DNA from: Ichthyophis bannanicus
Taxonomy: Eukaryota; Chordata; Amphibia; Gymnophiona; Ichthyophiidae
Assembly (NCBI GenBank): GCA_033557465.1
Contig: JAWIIG010000025.1
Location: 3,777,001-3,841,000, forward strand
Reading direction: 5' to 3'
Length of the DNA: 64,000 nt
Each line of letters opens with the position of its first letter. The stretch's first letter is position 1. The translations under genes were made by a program, and so were the position numbers. Positions 22,201-31,053 of the stretch are shown piece by piece. The notes beneath the pieces are model-generated. The model saw only the letters and a list, made by a program, of their open reading frames with translations. It searched no databases and was not told the DNA's origin.

Positions 22201-22387
22201 TGAGTAGGGTTTCATCATGGGCTATGTATGTTGGCCCTAGCGGAGTTAGTAGGGGTAACAGTATTTGGCCATGGATAAGGAAAGGATGCCATCCCATTGC
22301 CTGGTGTTGTGTCAAGTGTGGTAAGTATGCGTATGCGGCTAGGGATACGTAGAGGCAGAGAATTACCATATAGGTGATGGGTGCCAT
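19286..22387 (-). CDS. LINE-C ORF2: endonuclease-reverse transcriptase, 1033 codons
   Basis: The frame is uninterrupted. Residues 1-24 are hydrophobic (YMVILCLYVSLAAYAYL), followed by a Lys/Arg-rich linker (about 72-105). The APE-type endonuclease spans about 112-320, with CLINARSIRN, TETW (about 144-147), GDLNLPS (246-252) and SDH (308-310). RT spans about 590-880, with SYRPIS, QYGFRQNHGVETLL, GIPQGSALSS and HIYADDVMLY (YADD 767-770). Motif A reads FINISAAFD: the first catalytic Asp (residue 678, codon 20356-20354) is Asn. The change is a CpG-type C-to-T on the plus strand at 20356. The final TGA (19288-19286) stands where relatives continue KLKTYLF, so about 10 residues are also lost. It is probably recently inactivated. 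Confidence 0.9.
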   Translation of the reverse strand: MAPITYMVILCLYVSLAAYAYLPHLTQHQAMGWHPFLIHGQILLPLLTPLGPTYIAHDETLLNPGLNTALKVTEKPHKRRSSKTKHNKHRKPTATKTRNKQQQPHQLSQTPITICLINARSIRNKTHIIHDIITDNKPDILCVTETWITDTDPAILNQLPHPNYTVFNCPRHNRRGGGVLVIAKTSLTFSSPSLTESKGIDILKIENKTSILCLIYRPPSAHHETLATALENISTSATKKLRIILGDLNLPSIPPVQADAFFEAMHQLGYTQIIQEPTHNKGNTLDMVFLSHNIQKYTKPRVTPVPLSDHFLVEIEIHLPPQKVKPQVDPKTQQRKFQKFNSEAFVTSISTHFEYTTRDLDKLVDQWNSGIEAAASPTWKNTNAVTKTGTEPWYSPTLSKMKRELRKLERKWRKKQTEECKQLYLTLLARYKNEVNLAKKTHHTNLLNKALNRPRELFELIKSLTKSSQNSISADDIKAQTLADHYAKKLNPKLPTSMTKGMPLALTTRETTTAPQADPETEWNTFQQLGEQQILNILTNLNTTTSPLDPCPAAWMKATKKDNAKPIAHIVNQSLKQGIMPSHLKKSIIRPILKNKSLNKSDPASYRPISSIAFLAKMIEKAVQHQLQDHMDEIKALDEHQYGFRQNHGVETLLLALLDNLLRGLENKNSMFILIFINISAAFDTVHHTTLLDRLASLGITGTPLKWFTSYISNRMQQVQFNNDRADAFPQTQGIPQGSALSSLLFNLYIKPVCSIFQKYNINYHIYADDVMLYTQLDITQPNFSPLEECLDMLQSWLQQNNMSINHKKTEVMFMSKKANFIPPTTVTLNKNIYDTKPVIKYLGVLLDSNLKMDKHLRTVNRAIFYKLKILQPLRNILEKSDFRSVAQALIIPHLDYSNAILQGLPKSTLSILQMAQNVAARVIMEKKVTDHITPVLMDLHWLPVAARIIYKLLITTFKLINGIAPSYLNNLITIQPSNRSRRTINLNTLCIPTSIRSVKAKTSNRAFTYSAPIQWNQLPHELRLTNNLNEFR

Positions 22388-22594
22388 GGTTTGTGTGGTT
22401 GGGTGTGGTGCAGAGTTTGTTATGGAAATCCTTGGAGGAGAAATTCTGTGCGAAGGTGGCAGAGGTTATTTACTTGTAGTTTAGGGTCATTTGTTAGTTG
22501 TCGCACATGTGATGTCTCAATCAGTATATAAAATATAAGTATAACGGGAAAAACTTCTGATACCATGTGAGAGATGAGCAATAAGTGGTTTGGA

Positions 22595-22700
22595 ATTGCA
22601 GGTATTACAGAGAGGTATTGCAGGTATTACAGAGAATTACAGAGAGGTATTACAAGTATTACAGGTATTACAGAGAATTGCAGGTATTACAGAGAGGGAT
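22595..22700 (-). repeat. Short minisatellite of GGTATTACAGA-like units in LINE-C 5' UTR
   Basis: About nine tandem, imperfect units of GCAGGTATTACAGAGA or GAATTACAGAGA occur between the ORF2 start and the GC block. Confidence 0.7.
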
Positions 22701-23175
22701 TAATCCGTATGGTTATTGCATCTAATTAATGACAAAATCAGGTGGTATGGGAGTGATCGGATTTCATTCCTACAGTAAACATTCCTTCAGTATACTGGTT
22801 TGATATATTACAGTGTATTGAAGTTGCAGGCAGATTGTGAAACTTGTGGGGAAGTTTCTTAAAAGTCCAATAAAGTCAGAAATGTCATACAGTCTGTAGG
22901 AGGAAGTTGCAGTATTGTGTTTACCTGAATAGTTTAGTTGTTGTCGTCATTCAGTGCCTGGTCGAGTTGGCGAGCTCAACCCAGGCAGGGGAGCTCGAGC
23001 CGTGTGCGGTTGCGGAGGATTGCGGTTTCGGTGTCAAGATTGGTACTTTAGGAGAGAGATGAAGGGTCTGTGGTTTTTTGGGACCTGTTTCTTCTGGATT
23101 GCCTTAGGGGGAGGCCGGCTGTTATCTCTCTCTTGCGGTCGGGTGGGGAAGCTGTCTCCAGGGCCTAATGGCCAA

Positions 23176-23262
23176 CCGCCTAAGGGCCGACGCCAAAGGG
23201 CCCTCTGGTGAGGCCCTCAGGCGCGGGCCTGCCAGGCGCGGGCCTGCCAGGCGCGGGCGCGC
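23176..23262 (-). promoter_or_regulatory. LINE-C 5' UTR GC-rich block shared with LINE-A
   Basis: Bases 23176-23229 match 7429-7481. Directly after, a 15-bp unit (GCGCGGGCCTGCCAG) is tandemly repeated about 2.5 times, leading into the monomer array. Confidence 0.65.
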
Positions 23263-23268
23263 CCTGTA

Positions 23269-24651
23269 GGGACGCCGCTTTTAAGCGGTGCTGGAGCGTG
23301 TGTGTGTGCCTCCCACTGCCTCCGATTGGGCAGGAGTGCTTGTGGGCTTGCCTCCCACTGCCACCGATTGGGCAGGAGTGAATGTGTGTGTGGTCTCCCA
23401 CTGCCCCGATCTGGGCAGGAGTGTGTGTGTGTGTGAGCTCCCACTGCCCCGATCTGGGCAGGAGTTGAACCAGGGACCTCTGCTGGACTCAGAAGCGGCT
23501 CCCTCGGGGTAGGGACGCCGCTTTTAAGCGGTGCTGGAGCATGTGTGTGTGCCTCCCACTGCCTCCGATTGGGCAGGAGTGCTTGTGGGCTTGCCTCCCA
23601 CTGCCACTGAATGGGCAGGAGTGAATGTGTGTGTGGTCTCCCACTGCCCCGATCTGGGCAGGAGTGTGTGTGTGTGTGAGCTCCCACTGCCCCGATCTGG
23701 GCAGGAGCTGAACCAGGGACCTCTGCTGGACTCAGAAGCGGCTCCCTCGGGGTAGGGACGCCGCTTTTAAGCGGTGCTGGAGCATGTGTGTGTGCCTCCC
23801 ACTGCCTCCGATTGGGCAGGAGTGCTTGTGGGCTTGCCTCCCACTGCCACTGAATGGGCAGGAGTGAATGTGTGTGGTCTCCCACTGCCCCGATCTGGGC
23901 AGGAGTGTGTGTGTGTGTGAGCTCCCACTGCCCCGATCTGGGCAGGAGCTGAACCAGGGACCTCTGCTGGACTCAGAAGCGGCTCCCTCGGGGTAGGGAC
24001 GCCGCTTTTAAGCGGTGCTGGAGCGTGTGTGTGCCTCCCACTGCCTCCGATTGGGCAGGAGTGCTTGTGGGCTTGCCTCCCACTGCCACCGATTGGGCAG
24101 GAGTGAATGTGTGTGTGGTCTCCCACTGCCCCGATCTGGGCAGGAGTGTGTGTGTGTGTGAGCTCCCACTGCCCCGATCTGGGCAGGAGCTGAACCAGGG
24201 ACCTCTGCTGGACTCAGAAGCGGCTCCCTCGGGGTAGGGACGCCACTTTTAAGCGGTGCTGGAGCGTGTGTGTGTGCCTCCCACTGCCTCCGATTGGGCA
24301 GGAGTGCTTGTGGGCTTGCCTCCCACTGCCACTGATTGGGCAGGAGTGAATGTGTGTGTGGTCTCCCACTGCCCCGATCTGGGCAGGAGTGTGTGTGTGT
24401 GTGAGCTCCCACTGCCCCGATCTGGGCAGGAGCTGAACCAGGGACCTCTGCTGGACTCAGAAGCGGCTCCCTCGGGGTAGGGACGCCGCTTTTAAGCGGT
24501 GCTGGAGCGTGTGTGTGTGCCTCCCACTGCCTCCGATTGGGCAGGAGTGCTTGTGGGCTTGCCTCCCACTGCCACCGATTGGGCAGGAGTGAATGTGTGT
24601 GTGGTCTCCCACTGCCCCGATCTGGGCAGGAGTGTGTGTGTGTGTGAGCTC
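23269..24651 (-). repeat. Tandem array of about 242-bp monomers at the LINE-C 5' end
   Basis: Units begin at GGGACGCCGCTTTTAAGCGG (once GGGACGCCACTT) at 23269, 23512, 23755, 23996, 24237 and 24480, giving periods of 243, 243, 241, 241 and 243. The last unit stops after about 171 bp at the insertion edge. Each unit holds four about 43-bp subunits sharing CTCCCACTGCC and GGGCAGGAG. Two subunits per unit carry CCGATTGGG, an inverted CCAAT box (ten intact across the array, two mutated to GAATGGG). Each unit also starts with a palindrome (CCGCTTTTAAGCGG). On the LINE strand GGTTCAACTCC or GGTTCAGCTCC, resembling a Pol III B box, occurs once per unit. The long open frames across the array are artefacts of the repeat. 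Confidence 0.9.
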
Positions 24652-25477
24652 TAGATGACATCTAGATCCTTTTTCTGGGTAGTGACTCCAATTGTAGAAC
24701 CAAACATCGGGTAGCTATAATTTGGGTTATCCTTCCCTATGTGCATCACTTTGTACTTGTCCACATTAAATTTCATCTGCCATTTGGACCCCCATTCTCC
24801 CAGTTCTGCAAGGTCCTTTGCAATTTTTCACAATAAATATGAGATTTAACAACCTTGAATAATCTGGTGTCATCTGCCTATTTGATAATCTAACTCATTG
24901 TTCCCATTTTCAGATCATTTATAAATACATTAAAAAGCCGTGGACCCGATACAGTATGCATATCTGGGGCATTCCATTATTCACCTTCCTACTTTGAGAA
25001 AATTTACCATTTAACACTACTCTGTTTCAGTCTTTTCTATCCCATTGCTTTTTAGTTTCCTCAGCAGTCTCTCATGAGGGACCCACGCAAAGGCTTTCTG
25101 AAAATTCGGATACATTATATCAACTGGTTCACTTTTAGCCAGGGGGTTTATTCATGCCAAGAAATGTAGCAGATTGGTGAGGCATGACTTCCCTTGGCTA
25201 AATCCATGTTAACTTTGCTCCATCAAACCATGTTTATCTATGTGCTGAGTAACTTTGTTCTTTAGAATAGTTTCTACTATTTTGCCCAGCACTGATGTAA
25301 TGTTCAACAGCCAATAGCTTCCTGGATCATCTCTGGCATCCTTTTTAAAAAACGGGCATGAAGTTGGTCACCCTCTAATCTTCAAATATCATAGATGATA
25401 TTAATGATAGGCTACAAATTATAATAATATATTTGCAATTTCATTTTTGTGTTCTTTCAGCATTCTAGAGTGTATAG

Positions 25478-25620
25478 TTACCCCTGTTATCCCAGTTATT
25501 TGCCCTGTTATCTGTGAACTCATACGTGTTAATTGTACTGAGCATTTTTGTTCCATGTAAACCGCGCTGATGCTGAATAGTGCGGTATAGAAGAGACTTT
25601 AAATAAATAAATAAATAAAT
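25478..25620 (+). repeat. Tail-only L2-type LINE copy inside the ancient CR1
   Basis: The hairpin ACCGCGCT (25561-25568) with AGTGCGGT (25579-25586) is followed by AAATAAAT repeats. The CR1 text reads GAGTGTATA before and TATACTATCCAGTCAGG after, so TATA is a likely short duplication. Confidence 0.75.
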
Positions 25621-25810
25621 ATACTATCCAGTCAGGTGATTAAATACCCTTTAGTTTGTTGATTTGGCCTTTATATCCTCCCTGTTCACTGAGATTTGTT
25701 CCGATTTCTCTGAATCATCATCATTAAATACTATTTCTAGCATGGTTGGTTCTCTTACATATTCTCAGTAAAGATTGAAGCAATAATTTATTTCATCTCT
25801 TCACTATAGG

Positions 25811-26490
25811 GTCTATTCTGTAACACGAATAGCGAAGATGGATGTCTCATTGGGACGCCAATCCCGCTATTCGTCCGCCTTTCCCATCCCCGCCAAGCCT
25901 CCCTGTATGAACAAAGAGTTTGTATAGGGAAGCTAGATGGGAGCAGGAAAGGGGCGGTTACAAGGGGGAGTTAGGGCGGGCAGTGGGCAGTCCATGGCCC
26001 CAGACGTGCAGGGCTGTTTTTGATGTCGGCCCTGTACATCCAGGGCCGGCAGACTAGATGGGGAACTTATTCCACCTCTCAGGTGGAATAAGCTCCCCTA
26101 GATGTTGGGGGAGAGCAGGCCCAGGCCACAGCAAAGGGTGGAGGAGGTGCATGAGATTCCCCGCAGCCCGACCCTGGCCATGGGTGGCCACATCAGGGTC
26201 GGGCTGCAGGAAATGAAAGAAGTGGTCGGCAGCTGAAGATCGCAGCTCCTGAATGGAGCCGTAGTACCATGGCAATGCGGCTCCATTCAGGAGCCTGAGT
26301 TAGCTGGGCAGGAGCCTGTATGTGCAGGCTGACTGGAATCGGGTCTGGGCCTGCACATACATGCTTAGATGCGATTCTGATCCCATGGGGGGACATCTAG
26401 CCCCATGGGATCAGAATCACGTCTACCTCTGTACGTCCTGTACCGACCGGATGCACAGAGGCTTGGAACGTACTTCTTAGAATACGCCTC
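25811..26490. mobile_element. Possible MITE-like insertion with internal palindromes
   Basis: The segment interrupts CR1 sequence and differs in composition. The ends are weakly inverted (GTCTATTCTGTAA versus GTATTCTAAGAA on the other strand). Internal hairpins include CTTATTCCACCT...AGGTGGAATAAG near 26068-26094 and CTCCTGAATGGAGCC...GGCTCCATTCAGGAG at 26246-26293. No ORF is convincing. It could be a Harbinger-like non-autonomous element. Confidence 0.4.
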
Positions 26491-26799
26491 CACACCTTTG
26501 TCCTCCTTGGGTACTCTATTTATCCTACAATCCTCTAATGGTTCCTTGACTCCCCTATAAAGCTTCTTGCATCAGATGTACCTCATTATGAGCTTTTGTC
26601 TCAATGGCAAGTTTCTTTTTAATTACTTTTTTTGCCTTCCTTATCATTGCTCTGAATCTAACTTGCCCATGTTTATGCTGTTTCCTGTTTTCTTCATTCA
26701 GATACTTTTTCCATTTTTTGAAGGATGTTTGTTTTGCTCTAAAAGCCGCTTTTACCTCAACTTTTCACCATATTGGTTGTCATTTAGGATAAGAAGTTA

Positions 26800-27506
26800 A
26801 GAACATGTTGCTGTTGTTAAGTGCCGTTGAGTCAGTATTGATTCGTGCCGATCCTTTGGATAGCTGTCCTAAACTGTGTTCAGTCTTCATTCAGGAGGCT
26901 CATTCTTGATAGAGTGGCATCCATAGCTGCTGTTATTGTATTGACCCATCACATTGTTGACCTTCCTCTTTTGCGTTGACCTTCCAACCTTGCCAAGCAT
27001 GATGTCTTTCTCTAATGATCTCTCTCTTTGCATGATGTGTCCAAAATATGAAAGTTGAAGGCTTGTTATCTGAGCTTCTAAAGAAAGCTTTGGTTTGATC
27101 TCCTCTAATACTGACTGGTTTGTTCTTTGGGCAGTCCATGGTATACACAGTATTCTTCGCCAGCACCATAATTCAAAGGCATCGATTTTCTTTCTGTCTA
27201 TCTTTTTCATTGTCCAACTTTTACATGCATAAGTTGTTATTGAAAAAAGCATGGCTTGGACAAGTCAAATATTTGTATGGAGAGAGACAACTCTGCTCTT
27301 GAGAATCTTGTCTAGGTCCTTCATAGCCATTCTACCAAGAGCAATGGTCATCAGATTTCTTGACTGCTTGTCATTTCTTTATTGATTATTGATCCAACCA
27401 GGTTAAAGTGTTCACTATTTCAATTTCTTCTCCAATGATGAACTTATTGATTTTGTCAGTGGTCAAGACCTTTGTCTTCTTATGTTAAGATGCAGGCCCA
27501 CTTTAA
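26800..27506 (-). pseudogene. RTE-clade LINE, 3' half (left of the Harbinger-like insertion)
   Basis: It encodes the same C-terminal block as 17690-18170 (KKIDAFELWCWRRI, LEEIKPKLSLEAQ, YFGHIMQRERSLEKD) with stops and frameshifts. The 3' UTR at about 26812-26880 (TGTTAAGTGCCGTTGAGTCA) resembles the known BovB 3' end. At 27506 it is cut within the codons for S-L-K-V-G-L-H-L-N and the upstream part is found at 31054. Confidence 0.8.
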
Positions 27507-28424
27507 GAGGCATGTTTACTAAACTGCGGTAACGTTACAGACTGCGCGATAAGTAACATTAACGCTCGTTAGGTAATGTTAACACACGGTATGTAACTTT
27601 AACGCACGTTAACGTTACTTAACGATCGTTAACATCCCCGGCCGCGGTAAATACTGCAGAGGGTGGAGAGAGGGTGGGGGAAGGGGTCAATGGACGGGGA
27701 GTGGGTGGGGAGAGGCTCCCTGCATCCTACCACGAATGAAAACCTTCCGTTAGATGCACATTTGCAGGAGAGAGAAACCATTTCAATGTACAGCATAGAC
27801 AGGGAGCCCAAGAAAAGTGATAGTAGTGCTACATTTCCAGCACCAGCATAGTGCCCAAGTATGAAAGGCCACTATGGTGATGGTGCAAGTGGGGCACAGG
27901 GGCTGCAGGCGGGTCATGTAGTGGGGGCTGCAGGGGCACAGGGTAGACTAGGTGGGTGCCTAGGGGGCACATAGGAACATAGAAACCAGACATCAGCATG
28001 ACAGCAGCTGACAAAGGCCAAACACAATCCACCTACATCTACCTGGTCCACCCGAGCTAACAGTTGCCAGGGCACTGACCTGACATATCCCCAGCCAACC
28101 CTCCCCCAAGCGGAAGGGACAGACTATTGGTAGGTGGTGATGGGGGGGATTTGAGGATGCTCATGTATGCCCCCTGCCCCAGACCCCGCTCCCTAGGCGA
28201 CCACCTACCCACACAGTGGATGGCCTGGGACTGCGTACTACCAGCACCGACAGCATATGGTCTTGTCAGCATGACAGGAGGGTGTGTGCCCGTGCTGGAG
28301 GGGGCAGTGGCACCTGCCTGCAGTGGACCTAGGCCATGCCCTGTACCAGTACATGGTGTGCAGTGCAACATAAAAGGTCTGGCTGAGGAAAAGTACAGGT
28401 AGCCCCAGGGACCACTATGCATCT

Positions 28425-28500
28425 GTGGCAACAGTGTGGTGCAGAAGCAGAGGGTCACAGGTTCAAGTCCCAGCTGTGGTTCCTGCAGAGCATGTCCCTA
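28425..28500 (+). repeat. tRNA-like segment inside the Harbinger-like element
   Basis: GTGGCAACAGTGTGGTGCAG is followed by AGGGTCACAGGTTCAAGTCC, the latter a good Pol III B box. The second copy at 60810-60900 has the same segment with extra bases between the boxes, so the segment belongs to the element family. Degeneracy and the absence of a paired acceptor stem argue against a functional tRNA gene. Confidence 0.55.
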
Positions 28501-30765
28501 TGTTTTACCCTTCAATGCAGATACAACAGCAACATGTGCAAAGCCCAAAGCAGCAGCGAACAGGGGTACAAACACCCACTCACACAGGCTCCACAATCCA
28601 AAGATGCATGGAGAGTCAGGCTGTTGACCTCAGCATTGAGCTGCAGTTATCACCAGGGCAATACTACTACCTCCTGCAGCTGCATTTATCACCAGGGCAA
28701 TACTACTACCTCCTGCAGCAATGTCGGCACTGTGATCAGGACCAGTGTGGTGGGCAGGGTTGCCAACCACCCCTATCTATGCACAATGCTGCAATAGGAG
28801 TGTGTGTGTGTATGTCTATCCATTGTTTTGTGGCTGCTCACACCTCACTGGGCCCACAATGTCCCACTGTTACCAAAGTTAGCCTGAATATGTGCATAAT
28901 GAGGAGCAAGGTGTTGTGAGTATGGCCCGGAAAGGGCGGATTGGCTAGGATGCATCTTCACAGGGTGTGGGGCAATGGCTGGGACACTGTAGTGCCCGAC
29001 CACCACCTGCATGGACAGGGTGGCCACAGCATTCCCACATAGCGCTCTACACTATCTCCCTCCAGTGATACTTTTGTGTTCCTAGTGCTGGGGCCCCAAT
29101 TACTGAGATGCCTGCTTGGTGCACTTAGTTTCTCTGTGAGCATGCACTATGGACTGGCTAGTGGACTGTCCTGCAGTTAGACTGTGCATGTTGAGAACAC
29201 CTATACGGTGCTGTCTGCTGGTGACTGGCAGACAGTGGTGTGAGGCAGTTGTGGCTTTCCACAGCTAACCCCATCATTGCTGCTGGTCTGCCACTTCCCC
29301 AGCCACAGGTATGGCTCTGGCCCACCAACCCTGGAGGGCTGTTGTATATCAGCAGGATGGAGGTTGCTTCACAGGGGCTGGGGCACCTGTCCCTTACCTA
29401 CAAAAAGGGTGATGTGAGCCCTTTGGGGTATGTAGTATATACCACATCGACCTATAACTGCACTGCTACACAAACCTCATGCAAGTCTGGAAACCTCTCT
29501 GCCTTGATAACAGCTGCCCATGCCAGCCAGACCCTAACACGGGGTACACACTAATCTGGGTGGTGTCTGGTCCCAGAGGGCCACATGTGACTGCAGGATA
29601 AAGATGGACACCGAATTACCTTCAGCTGCACTGCAAGGAACACTTGTCACACACTGGCAGTGATGGGGATGTACAGCAGGGCCTATCTCTAGCACCACAT
29701 GTACTGTGGACCTAGTGCTGGGCACCCATCCTATCCCTCAGGGAGAACACAGAACCTGCACAATGGCATGGTCTGTAGCTTCTCTGTGCCAGTATCATGC
29801 ACTGTCAGTTCGTCTTTCCAAGCTGAGGTACCGGAGAGGTGCAGACCCCATTTGCTGTAGACAGCTATTCAGCATGTGCATTGCATCATGGGTACTGGTG
29901 GGGTTATGCTATTCTGGCACTCAGAGCAGACAGTTGGTGCAGTGACCTGCAGTCCTTCTGTACCCAGCCATTGCTGTGACAGACATCACGGAGGTATAGT
30001 CTGCTGGTTAATACAATGCCATTATTGGCAGTGTTCATGGGTTCTATTTCTCGTGCTCCCTCCTCTCATGCCTGTCCTACTCAAATAGTGTGCATGCCTG
30101 TAACAGTCATATTTTTACAGATTTGTGCTGCCAGCCCGTAATACCCTCGCCACAATTGCCAACATTCCCTCGGTCCGTCTATCTGCATCTGTCAGCTGTG
30201 TAGAGACCTGTCTGCCTGTGTGGGCTGTCACCCTATGTCCTGCCCGGCTACCCTTTCCTGCATTGCGCCTCTTCATGCTCTCCTCGCCTGTGCCTGATCT
30301 GCATGGCACCACCACTCCTCTGTCCACCCATCATTGTAACTATCCTGCCACCTCCGCCTCCACTGGGGGACACGTATTCCCATCGTCTGCCACTAACTGT
30401 CTTTCCAGTACTTTACATTGCCAACGCCCTGTGCTGTGGTACAGTTGCCCCCACCATGTTTGTCATCAGTACTGGCAGCCACATGGGATGCCCGCAGATA
30501 TGGCTCCCAGCTCTCCCTCCTTCACTCACCTGTTCATTGCCTTTCCTCAGTGCTCTATCTAGTGTTAGGGCTACATCTGTCTCTGTTCCTCACAGGTCAT
30601 GCACGTCATCCTGCAGCACCTTGCAGCCCTTAGGCCACACTAACCTAGGGAACCATAACCTTGTTAGGCCACCATAACCTATGGTTCCGTAACCCAGAGT
30701 ACCCGCTATGGTGCCCTGTCCAGGGGTGCCTAATACGGCACTTAGCATAAGGAGCCCTACTGTAT

Positions 30766-30920
30766 AGGGCACCTTACAAAGCGCCTTATGAGGCACCTTA
30801 CAAGGCACCTTACTTATAAGGCACCTTACAAGGCGCCCTACAAGGCGCCTTGCAAGGCGCCTTACAAGGCACCTTGTAAAGTGCCTTGTAAGGTGCCTTA
30901 TGAGGTGCCTTGTAGCACAC
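30766..30920. repeat. Array of palindromic AAGGCGCCTT-like units
   Basis: About a dozen units of 10-13 bp, each near-palindromic (AAGGCGCCTT, AAGGCACCTT, AAGTGCCTT), follow one another close to the right end of the Harbinger-like element. The array as a whole is also self-complementary. Confidence 0.75.
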
Positions 30921-31053
30921 ATTAGTTTGTAACATGCGTTAGCTGATACGGCTTGCTGTAACGATGCACCGCCCATGCCTTTATATGGGCATCTGTACCT
31001 TTACTGCGGAACCTAATGCGAATGACATTACCGCAGTTTGGTAAACATACTCC

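Larger units (their letters stand above)
18832..24651 (-). mobile_element. LINE-C: L2-type LINE with open ORF2 and tandem 5' monomers
   Basis: The left edge is an ATTT run and hairpin tail (ACCGCTGCT 18871-18879, AGCAGCGGT 18890-18898). ORF2 follows at 19286-22387, then a 5' UTR with a short minisatellite, the GC block shared with LINE-A, and five and a partial copies of an about 242-bp monomer up to 24651. Both flanks are parts of one ancient CR1 (CATTGTCTACGA | GATGACATCTAGATCC), so the whole span, monomers included, entered as one insertion or grew after it. TCTACGAT/TCTAGAT at the edges may be an eroded target-site duplication. Confidence 0.8.
24652..26790 (-). pseudogene. Ancient CR1/L3-type LINE, RT part (right of the LINE-C insertion)
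   Basis: The reversed text encodes CR1 RT pieces: the thumb segment after the catalytic motif (CTTTGTACTTGTCCACATTA corresponds to the K-C-K-V-M-H-like region), the palm (24900-25200), fingers (25200-25800) and the linker before RT (26560-26790). There are many stops and indels. It is interrupted by a LINE tail (25478-25620) and by a possible MITE (25811-26490). Confidence 0.7.
27507..31053 (+). mobile_element. Harbinger-like DNA element, 3547 bp, inserted in the RTE LINE
   Basis: Terminal inverted repeats of about 31 bp (GAGGCATGTTTACTAAACTG at the left; GGAGTATGTTTACCAAACTG on the other strand at the right) match at about 25 of 31 positions. They are flanked by TAA at 27504-27506 and 31054-31056, the 3-bp TWA duplication known for PIF/Harbinger. 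The RTE frame rejoins exactly when the element and one TAA are removed. The left subterminal region is rich in TTAACG-type repeats. I see no DDE transposase or Myb-like ORF, so this copy is probably non-autonomous. A second copy begins at 59634. Confidence 0.8.

Noticed and set aside
23269..24651. CRISPR-like array
   Set aside because: Units are contiguous about 242-bp monomers without unique spacers, in a eukaryotic retroelement.
23217..24661. Long THTHSCP/LLPNRRQWEA-type reading frames on both strands
   Set aside because: They exist because the monomer length (243 or 241) and composition keep frames open; they repeat with the array and have no protein signature.
28425..28500. Functional tRNA gene
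   Set aside because: Only box-like sequences are present; no cloverleaf with paired acceptor stem, and the segment is repeated within a transposon family.
30125..30677. Pro/Ser/Cys-rich frames in the Harbinger-like element as transposase
   Set aside because: No DDE motif, Myb motif or conservation between the two copies; they look like composition artefacts.
30766..30920. CRISPR or attachment-site array
   Set aside because: Palindromes abut without spacers and lie inside a DNA transposon.
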